NCBI GenBank assembly: GCA_002762705.1
Contig: PCVE01000004.1
Span: 7,569-20,833 of the forward strand
DNA length: 13,265 nucleotides
Direction of reading: 5' to 3'
Origin: Candidatus Woesearchaeota archaeon CG11_big_fil_rev_8_21_14_0_20_43_8
Lineage (GTDB): Archaea > Nanobdellota > Nanobdellia > Woesearchaeales > CG08-08-20-14
The position numbers were made by a program, and so were the translations under genes. Of this stretch, positions 1 to 7,647 are shown in pieces. Within the stretch, counting starts at the first letter, position 1. Every line of letters starts with the position of its first letter. A model generated the notes under the pieces. It did not search any database, was not told the DNA's origin, and worked only from the letters and a program-made list of their open reading frames with translations.

Positions 1-1
1 A

Positions 2-427
2 GTGACTGGGGATTCTGACATGACTTATCCATTCAAGGATACACATAAATTTGTCAAGCAGCTTCTTGCTGAGGATCTCGATTTCATAACCACAAACAGA
101 TTCGCTGGACTAAAAGATGGCGCGATGACAGGCATGCATCATTTTGGAAATTCTGTTCTCACATTGTTCACGCGTCTGTTCTTCAGAGTGAACATAAAAG
201 ATTCACAGAGCGGGATGTGGATATTTCGAAAAAACATACTAAAAGACCTGGATCTCACAAGCGATGGGATGCCGATGAGCCAGGAGATAAAGATAGAGGC
301 ATTCAAGAAAGTCAAGGCAAAAGAAATTCCTATAGACTATTATGCACGTGTCGGAGATGTGAAATTGAGCACGTTCAAGGACGGTTTTAGGAATCTGTTC
401 TTCTTTTTTGGGAAACGGATAAGATGA
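2..427 (+). CDS. Glycosyltransferase family 2 (DPM1-like), 3' part
   Basis: This is the C-terminal 141 residues of a GT-A-fold glycosyltransferase; the gene is cut by the left edge, so the true start lies outside. The visible part opens with GDSDMTYPF, which matches the DXD metal/nucleotide-sugar motif and following Tyr-Pro of polyprenyl-phosphate sugar transferases of the DPM1 and DPG synthase type. Further on come TNRFAG, DSQSGMWIFRK (the usual 'DxxSGFRxF' segment) and a late G-D-x-K-L-S-T-F-K-D-G segment. All are in family order. Enzymes of this type transfer a sugar from a nucleotide donor to a polyprenyl phosphate on the cytoplasmic membrane face. No C-terminal transmembrane pair is present, as in short DPM1-like forms. 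The stop overlaps the start of the next gene by 4 bases (ATGA), so the two are probably translationally coupled. Sugar specificity cannot be read. Confidence 0.88.
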   Translation: MTGDSDMTYPFKDTHKFVKQLLAEDLDFITTNRFAGLKDGAMTGMHHFGNSVLTLFTRLFFRVNIKDSQSGMWIFRKNILKDLDLTSDGMPMSQEIKIEAFKKVKAKEIPIDYYARVGDVKLSTFKDGFRNLFFFFGKRIR

Positions 428-2880
428 AACTTAAGTTATCTTCATTATTGGGCATACTTGGGATCATAGTGTTAGGAATATGTCTGATGATGCAACCTAT
501 ACTTGGCTGGTATTTCTTTGTGTTGATACTTCCAAGTTATCTCTTTTCGTATCTGTTCATCAAGGATCTCACTTTTCTTGAGCGTGTCTGTATAAGTCTT
601 CCTCTCGGTGGGCTGTTTCAAGTGCTGCTGACGTTGCTTAGTTTTATCGGGATACCATTATCCATCCCATTGATCTGGATTTTGCTTGTGATCCTTCCAG
701 TCGCTTTGATTGCGATAAAAGAACGTAAGAAATTGAATGGCCTGAAGAGCGATGCGAAGTCTATCATCCTTTCGGGATACAAGAAGAACAGCAGCGATCT
801 GCTCGCTCTTGGTGTCATCCTTGTCGTTTCATTATTCATCTGGGGCATGCTGCTTCAGGGTGTCAACCTTCCGCGTTCTGATCAGGTGAATAACCATGCG
901 CAGATCAATGAGATCTACCAGGAGATCACGACAAATGGCAGGGTGCCGCGATGGACGTCCAAATTATCGATGGGGCTTTCATGGACGCATGAATTATATT
1001 ATCACTATGAACGGATAGCGCTTCTGCATATCATGAACCCTTCAAAGAACCTTGTGTTCAATCAGAATGGATTCGCGTTCTTCTCGATCTTCATGGGGGT
1101 GGTCGGGATATTCTGTGTGTGCAGGAGATTCGGACAATCCTCGCCAGTGTCTGTGCTTGTGGCATCATTGTTCCTTGCGAATCCTCTGCTCTCAAGCAAA
1201 CTTGGTTTCTCTGGTGACATGAGGGAGATATCGACTTTTGTCTATCTGACTGCGCTTCTTATCGGTATGAGCCTGCTGACAAATAAAAAAAGATTCTCTG
1301 ACTGGAGGCTTTATGCTTTCATCGGCATAATCGCGGCGCTTGACGCTCATTCACATATCGTGACGTTCCTCATACATGCGCTTGTCGTAGGCGCATTCTA
1401 TGTGATCATCGCGCTCCGAAGACTCGGCCTGAAGGGTCTGCTTGCAAAGGGTCATCTGGCAAGCATCGGAGCGCTCGTGCTTGTGTTCTTCTCGCTTATC
1501 GCGTTCCATTTCATACCTGCGGCAGTCGACATGGACTATGGCACAGCCGACATACATAAACGTGATCTTTCTGTCACTGGTTGGTTCTATGGGATGGATA
1601 TCAAGATCGGCTCATTGAAGAATTTCATGACGGTTTTTATCAATGATTCTATCTCGAATCAGTTCACAATAAATCTCAATCGGTTGTACACGATCTTCGC
1701 GGTCTTTGGTGTGCTAAGCGCCATCTATCTTCTGATCTTTAGGAAGAAGCAGGACACAATGCTTCCTGATTTCATCTTGGCATTTATCCTCGGGCTGATA
1801 TTATTGACTCTTCTCTTGCTGACAAACAAGCTGCACCCGGAGTTTAGCTATCTACGTATGATGCTCATGTCACTGCTCGCTTTATGCATGGCGATGCCTC
1901 TTGCATTCAGACTGAGCAAAAACAGGATATTTCGTGGTATCTTATTCACAATGCTGCTTCTGATCTGTCTTTATTTCGCGGATTTCAGTCGTGGAGAGAA
2001 TACATTATTTGTGAGCGAGACCGCGCAGAATGGTCTATTCAAACAGCATTATGACGCGATGTACAATGCATTTGGTCCAGGTCGTGCGATAACGTATGGG
2101 ATATACATGTTTGGTGTCGAGCCTGCTATTCCTGTTGTCTCCAATCTTTGGATGGTCACACATACTGCAATGGCGATTCCATCATATCCACAGGCTGATC
2201 TGAAAGATTCTAGCGAGAATTTTCCAAGCCAGTATCCAATCACTTATCTGTCAAATCGTTTCAGGACGACATTCACTAAATATGTCCTTGTCTTCAAGTG
2301 CGGATATGGGGAGGCTGCTGTTGCGGTGGAAAAATATTTTGATAGTAATCTGAATTTCACAGGTATGCAGAAGATATTCTCTGACCAATGTCATTCATTA
2401 TATGTGGTCGCCGATACAAATTATGCAGAGAAAACGACGCTGATAAAATCAGATATTCCTGAGAAGACTTTGTATTCATATCCATTCAGCTATAGGGGTT
2501 TTGGCTTCCATGATGAAAACGTTTATACGGGCAAAGATTATGTGATAATCGACAATGAGACTGGCTTCCTTGATTTCGCTCCGCCAGTGAGACTTGCCTT
2601 TGAGCTGGTGAACCGGGATCATATCGCAGTGACTGGAAGTCTCAACGAGGGCGACTGGGTTATCTTGAAAGATCATTATTATCCTGGCTGGAAGGCCTAT
2701 ATGGATGGAAAAGAGATCCAGTTATACAAGTCGAATTATCTCACGATGCTTGTCCAGACAAAGGCAGGATCAAGGATAGATTTCATCCATGAGTTGCTTC
2801 CATATGAGAAAGCATTGATCATATTTGCGATATTGTTCATCGCAGGATCTATGTATCTGCTTATCGATAGGAAAGAATAG
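424..2880 (+). CDS. YfhO-like polytopic membrane protein, probable GT-C type glycosyltransferase
   Basis: This is an 818-residue membrane protein with about a dozen hydrophobic segments: two pairs before residue 100, one near 127-147, many between 215 and 520, and one at the C-terminus (about 795-813). After the segment at 127-147 an external loop reads NLPRSDQVNNHAQ, with Asp153 where GT-C enzymes carry their catalytic acid, followed by GRVPRW. The large soluble part at about 525-790 ends with YYPGWKAYMDGK (about 752-763), the signature C-terminal region of the YfhO / '6-pyruvoyl-tetrahydropterin synthase-related' membrane proteins. Family members are thought to move sugars from polyprenyl-phosphate carriers onto lipids, polymers or proteins outside the membrane. 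The upstream overlapping glycosyltransferase, which would make such a carrier, fits that role. No WWDYG-type motif is seen, so it is not the AglB oligosaccharyltransferase. The ATG is fixed by the overlap. The acceptor is unknown. Confidence 0.8.
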   Translation: MKLKLSSLLGILGIIVLGICLMMQPILGWYFFVLILPSYLFSYLFIKDLTFLERVCISLPLGGLFQVLLTLLSFIGIPLSIPLIWILLVILPVALIAIKERKKLNGLKSDAKSIILSGYKKNSSDLLALGVILVVSLFIWGMLLQGVNLPRSDQVNNHAQINEIYQEITTNGRVPRWTSKLSMGLSWTHELYYHYERIALLHIMNPSKNLVFNQNGFAFFSIFMGVVGIFCVCRRFGQSSPVSVLVASLFLANPLLSSKLGFSGDMREISTFVYLTALLIGMSLLTNKKRFSDWRLYAFIGIIAALDAHSHIVTFLIHALVVGAFYVIIALRRLGLKGLLAKGHLASIGALVLVFFSLIAFHFIPAAVDMDYGTADIHKRDLSVTGWFYGMDIKIGSLKNFMTVFINDSISNQFTINLNRLYTIFAVFGVLSAIYLLIFRKKQDTMLPDFILAFILGLILLTLLLLTNKLHPEFSYLRMMLMSLLALCMAMPLAFRLSKNRIFRGILFTMLLLICLYFADFSRGENTLFVSETAQNGLFKQHYDAMYNAFGPGRAITYGIYMFGVEPAIPVVSNLWMVTHTAMAIPSYPQADLKDSSENFPSQYPITYLSNRFRTTFTKYVLVFKCGYGEAAVAVEKYFDSNLNFTGMQKIFSDQCHSLYVVADTNYAEKTTLIKSDIPEKTLYSYPFSYRGFGFHDENVYTGKDYVIIDNETGFLDFAPPVRLAFELVNRDHIAVTGSLNEGDWVILKDHYYPGWKAYMDGKEIQLYKSNYLTMLVQTKAGSRIDFIHELLPYEKALIIFAILFIAGSMYLLIDRKE

Positions 2881-2926
2881 TTCTTCTAAATGACTGATTC
2901 TTGCGTGTACTCTTTGCACCAAAAGC

Positions 2927-2933
2927 TATTTAA
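2927..2933 (+). promoter_or_regulatory. TATA-like box for the 2958 ORF / radical SAM gene
   Basis: TATTTAA is preceded by an A-rich stretch (CAAAAG) that could act as a BRE. Its centre is 28 bases before the ATG at 2958, the same spacing as at the leaderless genes elsewhere in this window. It would start transcription near 2957 and make a leader of about 150 bases in front of the radical SAM gene. A second TATA-like site (TTATAT, about 3011-3016) is an alternative promoter. Confidence 0.35.
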
Positions 2934-2957
2934 GGAAGGACAATACTACACATCTTC

Positions 2958-3053
2958 ATGTCCGCGTCTATGACTTGGTTTGTCGATGTGTGCATGCGAA
3001 AGCGATGTTCTTATATCGATAAGCAGCTTAGAGTCATGCTTCTTGGGCTATGA
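2958..3053 (+). CDS. Possible leaderless 31-codon ORF upstream of the radical SAM gene
   Basis: ATG at 2958 opens 31 codons ending in TGA at 3051-3053, coding for a short basic peptide starting MSASMTWFVDV and ending RVMLLGL. No Shine-Dalgarno site precedes it, but the ATG is 28 bases from a TATA-like box, as expected for a leaderless mRNA. The radical SAM gene begins 53 bases after the stop with its own Shine-Dalgarno site. It could be a regulatory leader peptide, a small protein, or chance. The peptide resembles nothing I recognise. The only support is position; an ORF this short can arise randomly. Confidence 0.25.
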   Translation: MSASMTWFVDVCMRKRCSYIDKQLRVMLLGL

Positions 3054-3094
3054 TATCTTTTGAAAAGAGATGGACCTCTATTGTCTGTCTGATT

Positions 3095-3101
3095 AGGTGA
3101 T
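3095..3101 (+). promoter_or_regulatory. Shine-Dalgarno site of the radical SAM gene
   Basis: AGGTGAT matches the 16S rRNA tail complement (GGAGGTGATC) and lies 5 bases before the ATG at 3107. It fixes this start over the next in-frame ATG (residue 5) and shows that the gene is translated from a leadered mRNA. Confidence 0.6.
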
Positions 3102-3106
3102 TCTAG

Positions 3107-5407
3107 ATGAAAGATGAGATGCTGAAAAAACGTGCCGTTGATTTTCTTGAGAGATACGGCTGTGAGAGATTGCTCGGGATAGGATTTGGCAACATAAGCT
3201 TTGATGGCCTGCTATCGAAGACAGGATACAAAGATAACTCTGATGGTTTCTTTGAAGAATTGAAAGAAAAGCTTCTGAAGCGAAAGACTGGCGAGAGTGA
3301 CGCGATCAGTATTGGTAATGTGAACATCCCGCATCTGTTTCTTATGGAGATACTAGATGAGATCATGTCTGGTGAAGAATTGATCACCATCCATGATGTA
3401 AGTCAACTTGAATCTGTCACGAATGTCGTTGTGCGGGATAAAGAGAAGATGCAGGAAGTGTTAGACACATATCCTGTACGATTCTCAAAACATATAGTGC
3501 GGCAGATGAGGCTGTCAAAAGATGTGGCTTTCCAATATATGCCTTCTGTAGATGAGCTCGATCCTGAAGGCCTGACAAATACTTGGGTTGGTCAATTCCA
3601 CAAAGGGCTTCTTGAACGTATGTATCAGAACCGCCCGATTTTTGTGCTCAATATGGCATGTCCAGTCTACTGCCGTTTCTGTTTCAGAAAACATAAGGAA
3701 TGCAGGAACCAATCCGCGCCTACAATCAAAGATGTCGAAGATGCTGTAGGTTATATCGCAGCGCATCCAGAGATCAAGGAAGTTGTCCTGACTGGCGGAG
3801 ATGTCTTCATGAACAAGGCGACTCTTATGGCTGCGATAGATAGACTGAAGGGGATACCGCATATACAGACACTCCGTATCGCGACGAGGAATATAGCATA
3901 TTATCCGGATATGTTCTACAAAGATGATGGTTTTTGGATGGAATATCTAAAGACAGAAGGCAGGAAGCTTAGGGATCTGGGAAAACGGATCGAGATCGCC
4001 ACGCATTTTATCCATCACGATGAAATCTCCATAAAGAGCCTTGATCTGATCAGTGATTTTGTCAGGGGTGGCATCGCTGTCTATGTCCAGACTCCGTTCT
4101 TAAAAGATTGCAATGAAGATCCATCTGTGCTCATAAGGCTTTATGGTCTGCTTCGTTCAGCAGGAGCTGAGGTGCATTATATCTATATCCCATGCAGCGC
4201 GATCCAGGGAAACAAGGCATATTGGACGCCGCTATCAAAAGGGGTTGAGACTGCGAAGGGTCTTAGAGATGGTCTTACTGATCGGGCTATGCCGCGTATC
4301 TGTGTGGCGACTCCGATCGGTAAAGTGGATATGAACACTAGCGGATGGGCAGTGGAACAAGATGGTAAGAGAATCTGGATGCGCACATCTTTCACTGCTG
4401 ATTATCTGAAGGCCTTTGCGGAAGATTTCGACATGACTGACTGCAGAGTCAATGAAGAAGGGACACTTGATTATCGTCATCTGGTGCCAGAAGGCATCGG
4501 CGACAAGAGATTGCTTTTTGGGAAGAGGAAGAAGACAGCGAAGATAACCACATCTGCTGATAAAGTGACACTTGATAGACTTAGAGATGCCTGTCTTTTT
4601 GATCAGCGGGATAATTTTTCCATATCAAAGACAGATATCTCTGGATTATCAAGGAAGCATAAGACGCGTGTCGAATTGGATGTCGGATGCGAGGACCTGT
4701 ATGACGCGATGGCATATCTCAGAGAAGACAGGGATATAACTGATGTGATCCTCTCTGCAAAAGATGGTGTTGTGTCTGTGCTTGACAAGGTATGTTCGAT
4801 TGTGCAGATGCTTCGTCCTATCGATCACATTGTAGCGATCAGGCTTCGTGAACTGAATCTCAACTATGATCCAGCTATATTCACAGAAGACGTGATCGCT
4901 GTTATCTCTGGGTTGCAAGATCTTTCAATCGTCCGTCCATTGAGAATGGAGGTCGAGACGCAATTCCTGCACGAGACTGAATTTCTTGATGCCCACTCCA
5001 GATTGGCAGATTGCTTCCGCCGCAAAGGAATAACTGTCTATGCTAATTCGCAGCTTTTATCTGGTGTTAATAATGGCGCTGAAGACATGCAGAAGATATC
5101 TTATCGATGTAGAGAGAAAGATATCGAATTCCATCATCTGTATGTGTGCGGTATGTCGCTGCAGGACAAGTGGAATGAGGATAAGAAGATCATAGCAGAC
5201 AGTGTGCTTGACATCGCGACATATCTTCGAAGATACGGGAGCGGAAGAGAGATCCCGCGGATCATCATTCGTTCACAGCTTGGTGAGTCTGATTTCAATC
5301 TGACATCAAGATTCATTAGAACATATGAAGGGATCATGTTGGAAGGCGAGTCTTTGCTGTTCACAAAGCTGGCTTTTGATGGGGATTTTTTATGTGGGGA
5401 CTTATGA
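3107..5407 (+). CDS. KamA-family radical SAM protein with a second, degenerate KamA-like half
   Basis: This 766-residue protein resembles lysine 2,3-aminomutase (about 400-470 residues) but is nearly twice as long. Residues 120-470 form a KamA-like radical SAM domain: CPVYCRFC holds Cys185, Cys189 and Cys192 for the 4Fe-4S cluster, Arg194 sits where KamA binds the substrate carboxylate, LTGGD is at 228-232, and IGK places Lys406 at the PLP lysine. Residues 515-735 repeat the same order of segments at an offset of about 318-322, but have no Cys triad, SAKD instead of TGGD, and Glu727 in place of the lysine. Both aspartates that hold the lysine side chain in the clostridial enzyme appear replaced (Ser364 and Ala401), so the substrate is probably not lysine. 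KamA enzymes move an amino group between carbons 2 and 3 using PLP and a 5'-deoxyadenosyl radical. It appears to be a single-gene unit; no AblB-type acetyltransferase is nearby. Confidence 0.85.
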   Translation: MKDEMLKKRAVDFLERYGCERLLGIGFGNISFDGLLSKTGYKDNSDGFFEELKEKLLKRKTGESDAISIGNVNIPHLFLMEILDEIMSGEELITIHDVSQLESVTNVVVRDKEKMQEVLDTYPVRFSKHIVRQMRLSKDVAFQYMPSVDELDPEGLTNTWVGQFHKGLLERMYQNRPIFVLNMACPVYCRFCFRKHKECRNQSAPTIKDVEDAVGYIAAHPEIKEVVLTGGDVFMNKATLMAAIDRLKGIPHIQTLRIATRNIAYYPDMFYKDDGFWMEYLKTEGRKLRDLGKRIEIATHFIHHDEISIKSLDLISDFVRGGIAVYVQTPFLKDCNEDPSVLIRLYGLLRSAGAEVHYIYIPCSAIQGNKAYWTPLSKGVETAKGLRDGLTDRAMPRICVATPIGKVDMNTSGWAVEQDGKRIWMRTSFTADYLKAFAEDFDMTDCRVNEEGTLDYRHLVPEGIGDKRLLFGKRKKTAKITTSADKVTLDRLRDACLFDQRDNFSISKTDISGLSRKHKTRVELDVGCEDLYDAMAYLREDRDITDVILSAKDGVVSVLDKVCSIVQMLRPIDHIVAIRLRELNLNYDPAIFTEDVIAVISGLQDLSIVRPLRMEVETQFLHETEFLDAHSRLADCFRRKGITVYANSQLLSGVNNGAEDMQKISYRCREKDIEFHHLYVCGMSLQDKWNEDKKIIADSVLDIATYLRRYGSGREIPRIIIRSQLGESDFNLTSRFIRTYEGIMLEGESLLFTKLAFDGDFLCGDL

Positions 5408-5416
5408 TCTATTGGT

Positions 5417-5459
5417 GAATCAAAATGGGGCGCAGTTATTGGTCCCTATTTTTTGATTC
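5417..5459 (+). terminator. Stem-loop with T6 tract after the radical SAM gene
   Basis: GAATCAAAA (5417-5425) pairs perfectly with TTTTGATTC (5451-5459). A second paired block, GGG with CCC, lies inside beyond a small bulge, leaving a loop of about 13 bases. T6 at 5449-5454 is within the 3' arm. It begins 10 bases after the stop codon. Archaeal termination depends mainly on T-tracts, so this may be a terminator, a 3'-end stability element, or both. Confidence 0.4.
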
Positions 5460-5571
5460 CTCCACAGTGTTGATAGAGAATCTCTCGTGACTTGGCTGTA
5501 TTTGGTCTATTTGGCTGCAAAAGGCTGCTTTTGGATAATCGATTTTTCTGATAAGGCTATTTTGGGTAAGT

Positions 5572-5579
5572 TTTATATA
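5572..5579 (+). promoter_or_regulatory. TATA box of the beta-helix protein gene
   Basis: TTTATATA within a strong AT-rich block. Transcription should begin near 5600-5604, leaving about 26-30 bases before the ATG at 5630. The TTG at 5609 would be nearly at the mRNA end. An inverted pair GTATA / TATAC (5583-5587 and 5596-5600) lies between the box and the predicted start and could be an operator. Confidence 0.55.
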
Positions 5580-5629
5580 TCAGTATAACAATTTGTATAC
5601 TCGTATGGTTGGGTTTGGTAGATTTATGT

Positions 5630-7579
5630 ATGGAGAACGATAGTCAAATGACTAGAAAAGTCAGCAGGAGCCTGTTAGGTGTCATTATCGTAGTGGTAAC
5701 TTTATTATTTCTTCCAAATGTACTTTCCTGTGTTGCACCGCAGAACAACGATATTTTTGTGGTAAACAAGACGAGTGTGCTATGCAAGAACACCTATCTG
5801 AATCTGACCATCCAATTGAACAACAATTCTATTGAACTCAATTGCAATCAATCGATATTGGATGGATTCGATCCAAGTGAAGGATGGACCGGTATAACAA
5901 TAAATTCTGGCAAGGAGAATACGACCGTCAAGAATTGCATCGTCCAGAATTATGAAAATGGATATGAGACTGGTCATGCGGATTGGACGAATCCGGATTA
6001 TGTCATAAACAATACTTTCATAAACAATACGATCGGTGTTTATGCATATTTCAATTATCATGTCCAGATCACGAACAATACATTCATATCAAATACATAC
6101 AGTGCACGTGTTAGCAACACCAAATACATCAATGTGACAGATAACAAGTTTTTCAATAACCCAAATGGGGGTGTCTATTTCTCATCAATCGCCATTGTCG
6201 ATGGTTCGAGAATAGTCGATAATTATTTTACAAATGACGTATCGAATCCATCTGCCCAGATACGTATTTCATCTCAGACAGATGGATTGTTGATAAAGAA
6301 TAATATCATCAATTATAGTCTATCTCCCGCAATCGGGATAAACGGGGGTTCAGTGGTGACAGATGTCCTTGTCGAAGACAATATCGCGAGGAATATCAAC
6401 GGCAGCGGTTTCATATTATATGGCCTCAGGAACAGCACGATCCAGAATAATGTAATCTCAGATGTTTTTTATGATGGGATACATGTCAATTATAATTTTG
6501 CGGAGAATATAATCATCAGGGGTAATGATATCAGCGACGGAAGAGAGACCACTTCTTCTGGGATCTATCTTACCAATAATTTCCAATATGGCACCATAAC
6601 TTCGAACACAGTGAGAAATTTCAGCTACCCATTGCGTATCTATGGTGGTAAACCATCATTCAATTCGATTTACAACAACATATTCATCACCAATAATTTC
6701 GCTTCGATGAATGGTAATGTGACCAATCATTTCAATATCTCAGAGACTTCCGGCAGCAATATCATGGGCGGTCCGACACTAGGGGGCAACTATTGGGGCA
6801 ACATGGATGGCGATGGATTCTCAGATATGTGCCTGGATGATGATAGCAATGGGTTCTGCGATGGCGAGATCTACAATGCAAGTTCGATAGAGGATCATCT
6901 CCCTCTTTCTGCTACTGTTTTTCTGAGCATGTTATCCACTTCTGTACGTAACATGACTTCTTCGGATTTCAACATTCTTGGAAGTGAGACATGGGTTGGC
7001 GCTGGTCCCGCTGGCAGTTTTTTTGCCGGTGGCAGGAACATGACTGAGATCAATATATCCACTACATCCCAGACCGGCCATTGGGTGGGACTGTGGGGCT
7101 CCGTTGGTCTCAATCGGACACTCGAAGACGCATCTGGCGATGTGTTCTATACCTGGGGCGTGGATGTCGCAGGCGAAGGCTCAAAGATATTCATCGCGAA
7201 TTATAGTGTCGAATTCAATTGCAACCAGACAAAAGCGATCGACAAGAATGTGAGTTTCTCGCAGTCAGTCTATGGGTGGGCTGATTCTTCTGGTATCGAT
7301 AATCTCACTGAGACCTATAATACTGCGAATGGCCATCAGACATTCTCTATCAATAATTGTGCAGGTAGCATATCTGATTCCGCGGCAGTCAACCTGATGG
7401 ATGGCGCTTTCAATGTCACCATGATATGGGACAAGGATCGTGATCTTCCATTGTTCGTCTCGCTTGTCAACCCCGGTGCTACTGCTTATAATGGTGAGTC
7501 TGCGGATTTTGAGATACTTCTACCTGTTCGGACCGATGGCGGTATCGAATCGTATTATCTTTATGGAGAATTGCTCTGA
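5630..7579 (+). CDS. Secreted NosD-like right-handed beta-helix protein, sequon-rich
   Basis: The protein has 649 residues from ATG 5630. TTG at 5609 and ATG at 5648 are in frame; the latter gives the most typical signal peptide. The N-terminus is basic (TRKVSRS), then hydrophobic (LLGVIIVVVTLLFLP), then VLSC, which could be signal-peptidase cleavage or a weak lipobox. Residues about 45-370 are rungs rich in Asn with patterns such as NNTFINNT, IKNNIIN and IQNNVISD, typical of NosD/pectate-lyase-like parallel beta-helices. GGNYWGN followed by an Asp-rich MDGDGFSD...DDDSNGFCDG segment (about 383-415) closes the helix and may bind calcium. A separate C-terminal domain follows (about 430-649: TGHWVGLWGSVG, LEDASGDVFYTW). 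About 25 N-x-S/T sequons in the exported part suggest heavy N-glycosylation. No sortase-like or transmembrane anchor is seen at the C-terminus. The likely role is surface binding or carbohydrate interaction; no enzyme residues were identified. Confidence 0.82.
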   Translation: MENDSQMTRKVSRSLLGVIIVVVTLLFLPNVLSCVAPQNNDIFVVNKTSVLCKNTYLNLTIQLNNNSIELNCNQSILDGFDPSEGWTGITINSGKENTTVKNCIVQNYENGYETGHADWTNPDYVINNTFINNTIGVYAYFNYHVQITNNTFISNTYSARVSNTKYINVTDNKFFNNPNGGVYFSSIAIVDGSRIVDNYFTNDVSNPSAQIRISSQTDGLLIKNNIINYSLSPAIGINGGSVVTDVLVEDNIARNINGSGFILYGLRNSTIQNNVISDVFYDGIHVNYNFAENIIIRGNDISDGRETTSSGIYLTNNFQYGTITSNTVRNFSYPLRIYGGKPSFNSIYNNIFITNNFASMNGNVTNHFNISETSGSNIMGGPTLGGNYWGNMDGDGFSDMCLDDDSNGFCDGEIYNASSIEDHLPLSATVFLSMLSTSVRNMTSSDFNILGSETWVGAGPAGSFFAGGRNMTEINISTTSQTGHWVGLWGSVGLNRTLEDASGDVFYTWGVDVAGEGSKIFIANYSVEFNCNQTKAIDKNVSFSQSVYGWADSSGIDNLTETYNTANGHQTFSINNCAGSISDSAAVNLMDGAFNVTMIWDKDRDLPLFVSLVNPGATAYNGESADFEILLPVRTDGGIESYYLYGELL

Positions 7580-7613
7580 AAGATAGTCTGTCCACCCCTT
7601 TCAATTGGCAAAG

Positions 7614-7621
7614 TTTATTAA
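7614..7621 (+). promoter_or_regulatory. TATA-like box of the NYN-domain gene
   Basis: TTTATTAA is centred 30 bases before the ATG at 7648, which predicts an mRNA with almost no leader. It lies 34 bases after the beta-helix gene stop, so the NYN gene probably has its own transcript. Confidence 0.5.
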
Positions 7622-7647
7622 TCCCAGATAGTCCCTAGCATACTAAA

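Noticed and set aside
2890..2973. 27-codon ORF starting just after the YfhO-like gene
   Set aside because: No ribosome binding site or promoter at a fitting distance, and it overlaps the better-placed ORF at 2958.
3515..3862. 115-codon minus-strand ORF inside the radical SAM gene
   Set aside because: It lies opposite the most conserved radical SAM segment and is an antisense shadow.
5460..5570. Repeated TTGGCT / GGCTGC words between the radical SAM and beta-helix genes
   Set aside because: Short, irregularly spaced and imperfect; no array or clear RNA fold emerges.
5609..5629. TTG start extending the beta-helix protein by 7 residues
   Set aside because: It would lie almost at the predicted mRNA 5' end, has no Shine-Dalgarno site, and only lengthens the region before the signal peptide; ATG codons at 5630 and 5648 are better.
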